Shown in pieces: positions 7,485 to 16,039 of a stretch of DNA of 59,835 bases. Under the pieces are notes generated by a model. That model worked only from the letters and a program-made list of their open reading frames with translations, did not search any database and was not told where the DNA came from. Origin of the DNA: Bacillota bacterium (GTDB lineage: Bacteria > Bacillota > Clostridia > Tissierellales > Tissierellaceae); contig JAEWGC010000041.1 of assembly GCA_023388495.1 (NCBI GenBank), positions 1 through 59,835 on the forward strand, given 5' to 3'. A program made the position numbers and the translations under genes. How positions within the stretch are numbered: the stretch's first letter is position 1; every line of letters starts with the position of its first letter.

Positions 7485-7862
7485 TTATTTATATATCAAT
7501 CTCAATCCAATATATCCTATCACCACTATCCAAAACATCAATATTACTAGACCAGCTTTCCAATTACTTGGCAAAATCTTATTTGACATTTTTTCTGCCT
7601 CTACTCTGCATTCCTCTAATATATTTTTGGGCACTAGCTTTATAGCTAAGGCTATACCTAGAGGCAAAATAAGCAAATCATCTAAATATCCTAGGACTGG
7701 GATAAAATCAGGTATTAAATCTATAGGACTAAGTGCATATCCTACCACCATGCCAATGATTATTTTAGCATATAGAGGTGTTTCTTTTCTTTTATAAGCT
7801 AAAAACAGTGCAAGGATTTCTCTTTTTAGTTTTAGTATTTTGTCTTTAATTTTCTCTATCAT
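7485..7862 (-). CDS. YkvA family (DUF1232) membrane protein
   Basis: 125 aa. The central motif YALSPIDLIPDFIPVLGYLDDL (about residues 42-63) defines the DUF1232/YkvA family. A membrane segment overlaps the motif and a second, strong one is at the C-terminus (about residues 104-122). The N-terminus is basic and helical. The molecular function is unknown; members are widespread in Firmicutes. It appears monocistronic and ends at the shared terminator with the convergent aminopeptidase gene. Confidence 0.85.
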   Translation of the reverse strand: MIEKIKDKILKLKREILALFLAYKRKETPLYAKIIIGMVVGYALSPIDLIPDFIPVLGYLDDLLILPLGIALAIKLVPKNILEECRVEAEKMSNKILPSNWKAGLVILMFWIVVIGYIGLRLIYK

Positions 7863-7981
7863 TTTCTTCTCTTTTCTTTTATAAATTAAATTAATTATTA
7901 AGGAGATTCTCTTATTATTAACTTTAATTTAATCTATCAAATTTAATTTGTCAAATATAATATCCTACCTATCTTATATCA

Positions 7982-8010
7982 TTGACTATAGATATCTCTT
8001 CAAATATAAT
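7982..8010 (+). promoter_or_regulatory. promoter of the ABC-F gene
   Basis: TTGACT (7982-7987), 17-bp spacer, perfect TATAAT (8005-8010). Transcription would begin near 8016, only about 16 nt before the start codon, so there is no room for an antibiotic-responsive attenuator. Confidence 0.75.
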
Positions 8011-8032
8011 TTAGTTAAGCGAGGTGACTCAT

Positions 8033-9916
8033 ATGATTGAATGTAGTGTAAATAACTTGTTAAAGTATTATGGAGCAAATAAGATTTTTGAAAATATATC
8101 CTTTGAATTACATAGTAATGAAAGAGTTGGATTAATTGGACAAAACGGATGTGGTAAAACTACATTAATGAAGGTATTAATGGGTGTTGAAGATTATCAT
8201 GGTGGAACTATTAGTTTTAGAAAAGGAAATAGGGTCGGATATTTAGATCAGATATTCAAATGCTCTAGGGATACTACTGTAATAGAAATTCTTGAAAGTC
8301 CATTTAAGAACATATTTAATATTAAGATAGAACTAAAGGCCTTTGAAGAACGTTTAAAACGCTTATCTGGAGAAGCATTAGAAATTGAGATGAAAAACTA
8401 TGGTCTACTTATGGATGAGTTTGAACGCTGTGGAGGCTATGACGTAGAAACTAATATAAATAAAATATGTAATGGACTCTTAATTCCAGATAATTTTAGA
8501 GAAAAGCCATTTGAACATTTAAGTGGCGGAGAAAGGACCAGAGTTCTTTTGGCAAAGTTACTGTTAGAGAATCCAGATATACTATTATTAGATGAACCTA
8601 CTAACCATTTAGATATAAGATCTATTGAATGGCTGGAAGAATTTCTCTTGAATTACAATGGTACTGTACTCATGGTCTCCCATGATAGAAGCTTTCTTGA
8701 TAAGGTGGCAAATAGAATTATAGAACTAGAACCTACATGCACAAAAATATATGATGGGAACTACAGTTATTATGTTGTGGAGAAAGAAAGACGATTTGAG
8801 CTTGAATATAATGCCTATATCAATAATCAGAGAAAAATTGAGAGGATGGAACAACAGATTGAAAGATATAGAATCTGGGGGGCCATGAGAGATAGCGAAA
8901 AAATGTATAAGCGCGCTAAGGAGCTGGAAAGGCGTCTAGAGAAAGTTGAAGTATTGGATAGACCAACATTAGAAAGTTCAAAGATTAAACTATCTGCTGA
9001 TACCGTAAGTCGTTCAGGAAAAATTGTTCTTAATGCAGAGAATTTAAGGAAATCCTTTTCTGATAAAAAGTTATTTTCTGATATATCCTTTACCTTATTT
9101 TATCAGGATAAATTATGTATAATGGGGGAAAATGGCAGCGGAAAAACAACTCTTCTGAGGATTATATTAGGAGAACTTGAATCAGATGATGGCAACTTAA
9201 CTATAGGTTCTAATGTGAAACTAGGTTATTTGCCACAAAATGTAGTCTTTGAAGATGAAGAGATTACAATACTTGAATACTTTGCTCCAAAACACAATAT
9301 TAATCATTCCGATGCAAGATCTGAACTGGCAAAAATGTTATTCATTAGAGATGATGTCCATAAGAAAATAAAGTCTCTATCTGGTGGAGAAAAATCTCGA
9401 CTTAAATTATGTTCTCTAATCCTCGACAAGGTTAATTTAATGATCCTAGACGAGCCTACTAATCATTTAGATATTGACTCTAGGGAGGTTCTAGAAGAAA
9501 CTCTTTCTAATTTTAATGGAAGCATCCTATTTGTATCTCATGATAGATATTTTGTACAAAAAGTAGCAACAAAGATAATGATACTGGATGAACATGGAAT
9601 AAAACTATATCCTATGACATACGATGAGTATTTGGAAGTAAGAAAAAAGGAAATAGATGAAAAGACTATAATCAAGGAATCAAAACCAGCAAAAATAATT
9701 CCATCTAAACCAACTAAAAAGCCTAATAATACTTTTAAGATTAATCAGATTGAAAAAGAAATTGAAGAATTAGAAGACAAACTAAATTCTATTAATGAAG
9801 AAATGGCCTTAAATAGTGATAATGCTGATAGATTATATGAACTATTTGTTGAAAAGGAGTTAATTGAAAATCAGCTTGAGGATTCTTATGAATTATGGGA
9901 AACACTTCATGGTTAG
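8033..9916 (+). CDS. ABC-F family ATPase (ribosome-associated)
   Basis: About 627 aa with two ABC domains in one chain and no membrane segments. Domain 1 has GQNGCGKTT, LSGGERTRV and ILLLDEPTNHLD. Domain 2 has GENGSGKTT, LSGGEKSRL and LMILDEPTNHLD. A charged helical linker (about residues 255-310) corresponds to the P-site interaction motif that reaches into the ribosome. The C-terminal ~70 residues form a coiled coil like that of Uup/YdiF/YfmR. It probably acts in translation rescue or ribosome protection. The frame opens at GTG 8024, but that GTG is part of the Shine-Dalgarno GAGGTGA (8021-8027), so ATG 8033 is used. The very short leader argues against an inducible resistance ABC-F. Confidence 0.9.
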   Translation: MIECSVNNLLKYYGANKIFENISFELHSNERVGLIGQNGCGKTTLMKVLMGVEDYHGGTISFRKGNRVGYLDQIFKCSRDTTVIEILESPFKNIFNIKIELKAFEERLKRLSGEALEIEMKNYGLLMDEFERCGGYDVETNINKICNGLLIPDNFREKPFEHLSGGERTRVLLAKLLLENPDILLLDEPTNHLDIRSIEWLEEFLLNYNGTVLMVSHDRSFLDKVANRIIELEPTCTKIYDGNYSYYVVEKERRFELEYNAYINNQRKIERMEQQIERYRIWGAMRDSEKMYKRAKELERRLEKVEVLDRPTLESSKIKLSADTVSRSGKIVLNAENLRKSFSDKKLFSDISFTLFYQDKLCIMGENGSGKTTLLRIILGELESDDGNLTIGSNVKLGYLPQNVVFEDEEITILEYFAPKHNINHSDARSELAKMLFIRDDVHKKIKSLSGGEKSRLKLCSLILDKVNLMILDEPTNHLDIDSREVLEETLSNFNGSILFVSHDRYFVQKVATKIMILDEHGIKLYPMTYDEYLEVRKKEIDEKTIIKESKPAKIIPSKPTKKPNNTFKINQIEKEIEELEDKLNSINEEMALNSDNADRLYELFVEKELIENQLEDSYELWETLHG

Positions 9917-9923
9917 ACCTATA

Positions 9924-9957
9924 TATAGACCTTGGCTCTATGCTAAGGTCTATTATT
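9924..9957. terminator. bidirectional terminator
   Basis: Stem ATAGACCTT / AAGGTCTAT (9925-9933 with 9945-9953), followed by TATTTTG on the + strand. It overlaps the last codons of the convergent GNAT gene. The distal half (GGTCTATTATTTTG) recurs in the terminator after rsiV. Confidence 0.75.
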
Positions 9958-10497
9958 TTGATTTTCTAATCTATATACAGCCATATTATAAGTTCGATTA
10001 TTAAAATATCCTTCCTCACTAATCCTATCTATCTCAACAAAATTACATTTTTCTAAAAGTCTAATTGATTTTAAGTTGTTTTCTTCTGTGTATGCTAATA
10101 TATTCTTTAAATTCATTATATTAAAGCCATATTTAACTACATTTAATAAGGCTTCTTTCATTAAACCCTGACCTTGGTAATCAGGTATGATTCCATAGCC
10201 TAATTCTCCATTTGTTTCTTCTCTATTAATATTCCAAATGCTAATAGATCCTATAACCTTCTTTGACTGTTTATGTTCAATTGCCCAAATAATCCATTCA
10301 TTTGCATCAATACCATTATTCATCTTATCAATATAATCTTTTGTTTCATGAATACTCTCATCTAGTTTTGCATCTGTATGTTCGTTCATCCGTGGGTCTT
10401 TTCTCATTTCAAACAAATCATTAGCATCACTATAATCCATTCTTCTAAGTATAAGGTTTTTTGTTTCAATATTAGGGAAAGGTCTGAAATCTATCAT
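9943..10497 (-). CDS. GNAT acetyltransferase, RimJ/RimL type
   Basis: 184 aa. It starts with the RimJ/L-type opening IETKNLILRRMDYSDANDLFEM. It has the acetyl-CoA loop LGYGIIPDYQGQGLMKEAL (about residues 98-116; Q-x-x-G-x-G/M pattern) and the late motif NLKSIRLLEKCNFVEID. It is predicted to acetylate an amino group on a protein N-terminus or small molecule in the cytosol. The substrate cannot be read from the sequence. It is a single gene, convergent with the ABC-F gene, sharing its terminator. Confidence 0.85.
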   Translation of the reverse strand: MIDFRPFPNIETKNLILRRMDYSDANDLFEMRKDPRMNEHTDAKLDESIHETKDYIDKMNNGIDANEWIIWAIEHKQSKKVIGSISIWNINREETNGELGYGIIPDYQGQGLMKEALLNVVKYGFNIMNLKNILAYTEENNLKSIRLLEKCNFVEIDRISEEGYFNNRTYNMAVYRLENQNNRP

Positions 10498-10604
10498 TTA
10501 AGTTACCTACTTTCATATTATTTGTTTCTAATGCCTGTATAACATATATTACCATCAATTCTATCATAGATATTTATGATAAAATTAATTATTATTTTAA
10601 AACC

Positions 10605-10633
10605 TAAAACTTTTTAGACTACATATTCGTCTA
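10605..10633 (+). promoter_or_regulatory. ECF-type autoregulatory promoter of sigV
   Basis: TAAAACT (10605-10611) and CGTCTA (10628-10633), with 16-17 bp between the AAC element and CGTC. This fits the -35 (T)GAAAC and -10 CGTC(TA) consensus of SigV/SigX/SigM-type ECF factors, and it lies about 55 bp before the sigV ATG. It implies positive autoregulation. Confidence 0.7.
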
Positions 10634-10686
10634 TATAGTGTAAGATGAAAAATCATCTATACAACTGAAGGGAGAAATTCGTACGA

Positions 10687-11193
10687 ATGGCAAATAATTC
10701 AGATAAACAACTTGAAGACTATATTATTAAAAACAAAGAACTTTTTTATAGGCTAGCTTATAGTTATGTTAAAAACGTTGACGATGCATTGGATGTTGTT
10801 CAAGAATCTATCTATAAAGCTTTTTCATCTATTGATTCCTTAAAGAACTTTAATTATATAAAAACTTGGTTTTATAGGATTATAGTAAATGTTTCACTAG
10901 ATTTTCTGCGTAAGCGAAAAAGAGAGATTGTAACTGATGAAGAATTTTTATTTAATGATGATACTGGTACAGTAGATAATTATGCAGATATGGATTTACA
11001 AAAATCTTTAGAAACTTTGCCTGAAAACTATCGGAACATAATAGTATTAAGATTTTTTGAAGATTTAAAACTAGAAGAAATTGCAGAGATTTTAAACGAG
11101 AACATTAATACTATAAAAACTCGACTATATAAAGCTTTAGAAATGTTGCGTCTATCAATGGATGATAAAAATAAGGAGGCTAAAAATGGATAA
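10687..11193 (+). CDS. sigV: ECF sigma factor, SigV-like
   Basis: 168 aa. Sigma region 2 (about residues 8-75: YSYVKNVDDALDVVQESIYKAF...FNYIKTWFYRIIVN) and region 4 (about 108-160: LPENYRNIIVLRFFEDLKLEEIAEILNENINTIKTRLYKAL) are complete, with no region 3, as in ECF factors. The identification as SigV rests mainly on the next gene, which is clearly RsiV. In Bacillus and relatives SigV is released when RsiV binds lysozyme, and it switches on cell-wall modification genes. The gene overlaps rsiV by 8 nt and has an ECF-type promoter of its own. oatA, the usual downstream target in Bacillus, is not adjacent. Confidence 0.9.
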   Translation: MANNSDKQLEDYIIKNKELFYRLAYSYVKNVDDALDVVQESIYKAFSSIDSLKNFNYIKTWFYRIIVNVSLDFLRKRKREIVTDEEFLFNDDTGTVDNYADMDLQKSLETLPENYRNIIVLRFFEDLKLEEIAEILNENINTIKTRLYKALEMLRLSMDDKNKEAKNG

Positions 11194-12076
11194 TAAAAAA
11201 TTAGAACAACTAAAACAAGAATATATGGATGTTCAAATTCCAGAAGAATTAGACTTTATAGTAAAAAAATCAATAAAACAAGGGAGGAAAAACATGAGAA
11301 GAAAAAATAATATTAAAAAAATAAAAATAGCTTCTGCCTCTATAGCTGCATCAGTTGTTCTAATAACAGCTGGGATAAATACAAATGAAGTATTGGCACA
11401 AAACCTATCTAATTTACCTATAGTTGGTGGATTTATAAAGGTACTGACCTTTAGAGAATATAAGGTAGATGAAAATAACTATAATGCAGATATTAAGATT
11501 CCAGAAATACAAGGACTAGAAAATAAAGAATTAGAAAATAGTTTAAATGAAAAATACTTAAATGAAAGCAAAGAATTGTATAGTCAATTTATGGAAGATA
11601 TGAAGGATTTAGAAAAGATAGGTGGAGGACATTTAGGAGTTGACAGTGGTTATATAGTCAAGACCGATACTGATAAAATACTTTCCATAGGTCGTTATAC
11701 TGTAAATACTGTAGGTTCTTCTTCAACAACATTTAAGTATGACACAATAGATAAAGAAAAACAAATCTTGATAACATTACCTAGCTTATTTAAAGATGAT
11801 ACCTATGTTGATATCATAAGCGACAATATCAAGATCCAAATGGAAGAACAGATGAAATCTGACGAAAGCAAAATTTACTGGATTGAAGGAGAAGAGTTCG
11901 CAGAGCCATTTGAAAAGATTTCAAATGAACAAAGTTTCTATGTAAATCCCGAAGGAAAGTTAGTCATCTCTTTTGATAAATATGAAGTAGCTCCTGGATA
12001 CATGGGTACACCTGAATTTGTAATCCCAACTGATGTTATCTCTGAGGTATTAGTTGGAAATGAATATATAAAATAA
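11186..12076 (+). CDS. rsiV: anti-sigma-V factor RsiV (lysozyme receptor)
   Basis: 296 aa. Cytoplasmic N-terminus (MDNKKLEQLKQEYMDVQIPEEL), one membrane segment (about residues 47-65), then an extracytoplasmic DUF4163/DUF3298 domain ending PGYMGTPEFVIPTDVISEVL. Layout and sequence match RsiV. In RsiV, lysozyme binding exposes a signal-peptidase site, followed by RasP cleavage, freeing SigV. A plausible signal-peptidase site is VLA|QN (about residues 69-73), just after the membrane segment. The frame opens at 11162, but AAGGAGG directly precedes ATG 11186, which overlaps the sigV stop. Terminator at 12092-12126. Confidence 0.92.
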   Translation: MDNKKLEQLKQEYMDVQIPEELDFIVKKSIKQGRKNMRRKNNIKKIKIASASIAASVVLITAGINTNEVLAQNLSNLPIVGGFIKVLTFREYKVDENNYNADIKIPEIQGLENKELENSLNEKYLNESKELYSQFMEDMKDLEKIGGGHLGVDSGYIVKTDTDKILSIGRYTVNTVGSSSTTFKYDTIDKEKQILITLPSLFKDDTYVDIISDNIKIQMEEQMKSDESKIYWIEGEEFAEPFEKISNEQSFYVNPEGKLVISFDKYEVAPGYMGTPEFVIPTDVISEVLVGNEYIK

Positions 12077-12091
12077 CTGTATATTACTATA

Positions 12092-12126
12092 AATAATAGA
12101 CCTAGCTTAAGCTATGGTCTATTATT
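12092..12126 (+). terminator. terminator of sigV-rsiV
   Basis: Stem AATAATAGACC (12092-12102) with GGTCTATTATT (12116-12126), one bulged T, enclosing the palindrome TAGCTTAAGCTA, then TTTGTTTTT. It separates the sigma operon from the two-component system. Confidence 0.8.
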
Positions 12127-12177
12127 TTGTTTTTCATCTTTCCTTAAAAAAATGGTAATATATAATATAAGGAATCT

Positions 12178-12870
12178 TTGAGAAAGTTGGTGATTAATAT
12201 TAATATTCTTATTATTGATGATGAAAAATTAATAGTAAAAGGTCTAAAACATAGTCTTGAGCAGCAGGGCTATAATGTATATGCTGCCTATGATGGAGTT
12301 GAGGCCATGAGAACAATAACTTACGAAAAAATAGACTTTATAATACTTGATTTAATGCTTCCAGATATTGATGGCATGATGCTATGTAAAAAGATAAGAG
12401 AAAATTATAATATGCCAATTCTTATGTTATCTGCTAAGGACGGAGACTATGATAAAATATTAGGTTTTGAATTTGGTGCAGATGATTATATGACAAAACC
12501 CTTTAACACTCTAGAGCTTATAGCAAGAATAAAAGCCATAACTAAGAGGATAGGAGCAAAAGAAGAATCTAAAGTATTGTCCTTAGGAGGTCTATCTATA
12601 AACTTAGATGAAAGAAAAATTCACAAAAATAATAATGAAATAGATTTAACACAAAAAGAATTCGATATGCTATATTTAATGGCTAAAAGCCCTGGTCGCG
12701 TCTATACTAGGGAGCAAATTTTCAGGCAGGTCTGGGGTGAAGAAGCCCTAGATGTAAGGACTATAGATGTACACATTAAAAATATAAGAGAAAAAATTGA
12801 AGATGATATAAAAAACCCACAATATATTATAACTAAATGGGGAGTTGGTTATTATTTCAATAAGAGTTAA
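12178..12870 (+). CDS. OmpR/PhoB-family response regulator
   Basis: About 230 aa. The receiver domain (residues ~6-120) has the acidic pair in IIDDEKL, phospho-acceptor Asp in FIILDLMLPDIDG, and Lys in YMTKPFNTLEL. The C-terminal winged helix includes LTQKEFDMLYLMAKSPGRVYTREQIFRQVWG and VGYYF. It pairs with the histidine kinase that overlaps its end. The start is uncertain: TTG 12178 has AAGGA at reasonable spacing, while GTG 12190 (giving MININILIIDDE) fits the family length better but has a weak ribosome site. Signal and regulon are unknown; the GerMN lipoprotein downstream may be part of the response. Confidence 0.9.
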   Translation: MRKLVININILIIDDEKLIVKGLKHSLEQQGYNVYAAYDGVEAMRTITYEKIDFIILDLMLPDIDGMMLCKKIRENYNMPILMLSAKDGDYDKILGFEFGADDYMTKPFNTLELIARIKAITKRIGAKEESKVLSLGGLSINLDERKIHKNNNEIDLTQKEFDMLYLMAKSPGRVYTREQIFRQVWGEEALDVRTIDVHIKNIREKIEDDIKNPQYIITKWGVGYYFNKS

Positions 12871-14236
12871 AATGTTAATTATTTATAGTCTAATCATCAT
12901 ACTTACCTTTTCAGTATTTAGTTATATAATATTAGATAATTATAAAATAAAAGAAATCAAAAGAGAAGAGACTCGCCTTTTTCAAACTGCAAACATTGTA
13001 GCTGATACCTATAAAAGAAATATGGATGATATTATATTTGCAAAGATAATGGTAAAATCCTATGCCAATCAGGCTAATGCAAGAGTATTGGTTATAAACA
13101 AGGAGAAAGAAGTTCTGGTAGACAGCTATAATTCCTATACTGGTAAGATTCTAGACAATAAGGAATTAAGAAATAGTCTAGATGGTAAATCTGCCTCCGG
13201 ATTGTATCATAACCATGATAAAGAAATATTACAACTATCTGTGCCTGTTACAATGAATATTGCATCACAAACAGAAATAGTAGGTGCAGTATTAATATCC
13301 GCTTCTATGAGCCCATTAAGAAATGATATATTAGACTTGAAAAATGATATATTGAAAGTATCCATATTTGCATTAATAGGGGCTTTATTTTTAACTGCAA
13401 TATCTACTACTGCTATTACAAGATCTCTAAAGGACTTAATAAAAGGTGTAGAAAAAATCTCCAAGGGACATTTGGGCTATACTATAGAAAAAAATCAAAG
13501 TGATGAAATCGGAAAACTCATAGACACCTTCAATGAAATGAGTCTAAAACTTAATAATGTAGAAAAAAATCGAAAGCATTTTATAAACACAATATCACAT
13601 GAATTAAAAACACCAATTACATCTATAAAAGCACTGGTAGACTCCCTAAATCTAGGGGATAATTCTATAGATATATACAAGGAATATTTAAATGATATCA
13701 AAGATGAAGCTACTAGAATGGGGGACTTGGTTAATTATTTGATGGGTTCTATTAAATTGGAAGATATTAGTTTAGATATACATCTTGAAGATATTGGAGA
13801 ACTGGTGAGGGAAACAGTGAAGTTTATTACACCCTATGCAACAAAAAATAATGTATCTATGGAATTGGACTTAGTTGAAGAAATAAATCTTAAATGTGAT
13901 AGAAACAAAATAAGAGAAGTTCTATTAAATATTATAGAGAATAGTATCAAGTATCGAGACAATAATAAAGCCAATAACTATGTTTCTATAAAACTGGAGA
14001 GATCAAAGAACAACGCATATATGATAATAGAAGATAACGGCCTAGGAATAAGTAAAGAGCATCTACCTAGTATTTTCAATAGAGGATTCAGAGTTTTAGA
14101 TGATAATAAATTTGAGGGCTACGGTATAGGCTTATCTATTGTAAAAAATATCTTAGATAAACATAATTGGTCTATTTCTCTAACAAGTGATATAGGGGTA
14201 GGCAGTAAATTCATCATAGAAATGCCTATTCTTTAG
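12845..14236 (+). CDS. sensor histidine kinase
   Basis: About 455-463 aa. Membrane segment 1 (VKMLIIYSLIIILTFSVFSYIIL), an extracytoplasmic sensor loop of about 120 residues, membrane segment 2 (VSIFALIGALFLTAI), HAMP (SLKDLIKGVEKISKGHLGY), HisKA with phospho-acceptor His in HFINTISHELKTPITSI, then HATPase boxes N (LLNIIENSIKY), G1 (DNGLGIS) and G2 (GYGIGLSI). It is translated by coupling, overlapping the regulator's end by about 26 nt. The start may be TTG 12845 or a non-ATG codon just after; ATG 12872 would remove only nine residues and keeps the membrane anchor. Confidence 0.9.
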   Translation: MVIISIRVKMLIIYSLIIILTFSVFSYIILDNYKIKEIKREETRLFQTANIVADTYKRNMDDIIFAKIMVKSYANQANARVLVINKEKEVLVDSYNSYTGKILDNKELRNSLDGKSASGLYHNHDKEILQLSVPVTMNIASQTEIVGAVLISASMSPLRNDILDLKNDILKVSIFALIGALFLTAISTTAITRSLKDLIKGVEKISKGHLGYTIEKNQSDEIGKLIDTFNEMSLKLNNVEKNRKHFINTISHELKTPITSIKALVDSLNLGDNSIDIYKEYLNDIKDEATRMGDLVNYLMGSIKLEDISLDIHLEDIGELVRETVKFITPYATKNNVSMELDLVEEINLKCDRNKIREVLLNIIENSIKYRDNNKANNYVSIKLERSKNNAYMIIEDNGLGISKEHLPSIFNRGFRVLDDNKFEGYGIGLSIVKNILDKHNWSISLTSDIGVGSKFIIEMPIL

Positions 14237-14330
14237 AAAATCTTTCTTTTTTCTTCATACTTTCTTAACATTTCTTTATTTTCTTTTAAACTTTATTTTC
14301 TATAATGGTATTAGAAAGGAGAGGATATAA

Positions 14331-14909
14331 ATGAAAAAATATTTAGTTTTTCTATTAGCAGCAATAATGCTTTTAACCTTAGCAGCATGTACACCTAAAA
14401 AACCAGCCAATGAGGATAATATAATTGTTGAAAACCCAAAGGATGGTGGAGAAAATACAGATAATGATGATGTAGTAGACCCTTCCCCTAAAACAGAGTC
14501 TAAAGAGGTAACTCTTTACTTTGCTAACAAAAAATACGTTGAAATTGGTGACGAAAATTTAGAAAAATTAATTACTGAGAAAAGATTAATTGAATATGGA
14601 GATATTTCCATTGAAGAAAGCATAGTAAGAGAGTTAATGAAAGGCCCTGAGAACACTGAAGAATTAAGCTCACCATTTCCTGCTACTGCAAAATTATTAG
14701 GTGTGGAAGTAGCAGATGGTACAGCCTTTGTAAACTTTGCTAGTGAAGGTATGTATGGCGGTTCTCTTCAAGAGTATTTTACAATAGACCAAATAGTTTC
14801 TAGTCTTATAGAATTAGATAATATTGATAGGGTACAGTTTTTAATAGATGGTAAAAAGGCTGAAACCCTAATGGGCCATTTTAGTATTGATGAACCCTTC
14901 GAAAAGTAG
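14331..14909 (+). CDS. GerMN-domain lipoprotein
   Basis: 192 aa. Lipoprotein signal peptide with lipobox LTLAAC (Cys about residue 20), then an Asp/Asn/Glu/Pro-rich linker (about 21-60), then a GerMN (sporulation/germination) domain from about 62 on: VTLYFANKKYVEIGDE, ESIVRELMKGPE, TAFVNFASEGM, DQIVSSLIELDNIDRVQFLIDGK. Anchored outside the membrane and probably an envelope or peptidoglycan-associated protein. It follows the kinase gene by about 95 nt with its own AAAGGAGAGG ribosome site, and is probably co-regulated. Ends at a perfect 34-bp hairpin. Confidence 0.88.
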   Translation: MKKYLVFLLAAIMLLTLAACTPKKPANEDNIIVENPKDGGENTDNDDVVDPSPKTESKEVTLYFANKKYVEIGDENLEKLITEKRLIEYGDISIEESIVRELMKGPENTEELSSPFPATAKLLGVEVADGTAFVNFASEGMYGGSLQEYFTIDQIVSSLIELDNIDRVQFLIDGKKAETLMGHFSIDEPFEK

Positions 14910-14917
14910 TAAACTAC

Positions 14918-14951
14918 AAAATTCCCTCAGAATTAATTCTGAGGGAATTTT
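14918..14951. terminator. bidirectional terminator (perfect 34-bp palindrome)
   Basis: A perfect inverted repeat, 17 bp per arm, centred on GAATTAATTC, with A/T tracts on both sides. It serves the convergent GerMN and ArsR genes. The ArsR stop codon lies inside it. Confidence 0.9.
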
Positions 14952-16039
14952 AAATCTTCTTTAAGGTCTTTTATAATTTCTTCCAGCACTTTATAATCTA
15001 CTAGATAGCCATATCTATTGTCAGTTCTATCGAGTTTTATTGCCTTCGATTGTAATAAATTGTTTATATGATAAGATATAGTTGCACTAGATACTCCCAA
15101 TGTATGAGCTATTTCCTTAGTAGAAGTTTCTCCTGAGGCTATTAATTTTAGAACCTCGTATCTAGTTTTATCTCCTAGATTCTTGAATACCTGTACTCTT
15201 TCATTGATTTTATTTTCGTTTATCTCCTTCATTCTCTTAAATGCTTCTTCCATCTTTCGTCCCCAAGCTACATAATTAAACTTACCTACACCTGATATTG
15301 AAATGGCTACAGGCATTATTACAGAAATTAAAATATTGTTTTCCTCATTATTCATAATTTTGGGGTCAATTATAGAATAAGTTATTTCTTCTAAGCCCTT
15401 TTCACCATTTTTATTCAAGAAATCTACTAGATATTGTCCATAAGAATTTACTTCATCTTCATGTGATGAATAGACTTCTTGGAAGATAGGAAGCAAACTA
15501 TTCATCAAATCAATATACATTTTCATATACTTAGTAGGTTCTTCCACGATTAAAAACAGAGTCCACTTTGTAGATGCTTCAGTTGGCAAATCCTTTATAA
15601 TTGAAATTAGTTCATTTTTATTTAAACTAATAGCTTCAGCTCTAGCCATAATATCTTCGGAGAATTGCTGATTATTTTCATTACTGGAAATTATTGAATA
15701 AGCAATACTTCGAATAATATCCTTTTCATCCAAAGTTGATAACATCTCTAAATATTCTTTTTCATTTTTATAACCGAATATTCTATTTGTCTTTGAAATC
15801 AATCCTATAAAATCATAATCTCCAGAAAAATTGTTCACATAAAATAACTCTATTTCTTTTATATATGGTTTTAGTTTATCTTCTACTTTTTTAATTAAAA
15901 CAAAGTAATCATCCATTGGAAATTTTTCATAATCATAATCGTCTTTTGAATTCTCATAGCGTTCCATGACAAAAATTAGATTTGGAAATTCTAAAAAATC
16001 ATATATTCTACTTTCTGTAGGATAAAACTTAAACTTCAT
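14933..16039 (-). CDS. large ArsR-type regulator with unknown N-terminal domain
   Basis: 368 aa. Only the last ~85 residues are recognisable: a winged helix of ArsR type (VFKNLGDKTRYEVLKLIASGETSTKEIAHTLGVSSATISYHINNLLQSKAI, about residues 285-335). The first ~280 residues are acidic and helical and match no domain I can name; they presumably sense the ligand or mediate dimerisation. Its ATG overlaps the end of the MFS gene by 11 nt, so it is made together with the transporter. It is the best candidate for the four ATTAGAT boxes in front of the MFS gene, as an autoregulated efflux switch. Confidence 0.8.
   Translation of the reverse strand: MKFKFYPTESRIYDFLEFPNLIFVMERYENSKDDYDYEKFPMDDYFVLIKKVEDKLKPYIKEIELFYVNNFSGDYDFIGLISKTNRIFGYKNEKEYLEMLSTLDEKDIIRSIAYSIISSNENNQQFSEDIMARAEAISLNKNELISIIKDLPTEASTKWTLFLIVEEPTKYMKMYIDLMNSLLPIFQEVYSSHEDEVNSYGQYLVDFLNKNGEKGLEEITYSIIDPKIMNNEENNILISVIMPVAISISGVGKFNYVAWGRKMEEAFKRMKEINENKINERVQVFKNLGDKTRYEVLKLIASGETSTKEIAHTLGVSSATISYHINNLLQSKAIKLDRTDNRYGYLVDYKVLEEIIKDLKEDLKFPQN

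Noticed and set aside
8024..9916. Naming the ABC-F protein as an antibiotic-resistance factor
   Set aside because: The promoter leaves only ~16 nt of leader, with no attenuator, and the C-terminal coiled coil resembles Uup/YdiF-type housekeeping ABC-F proteins.
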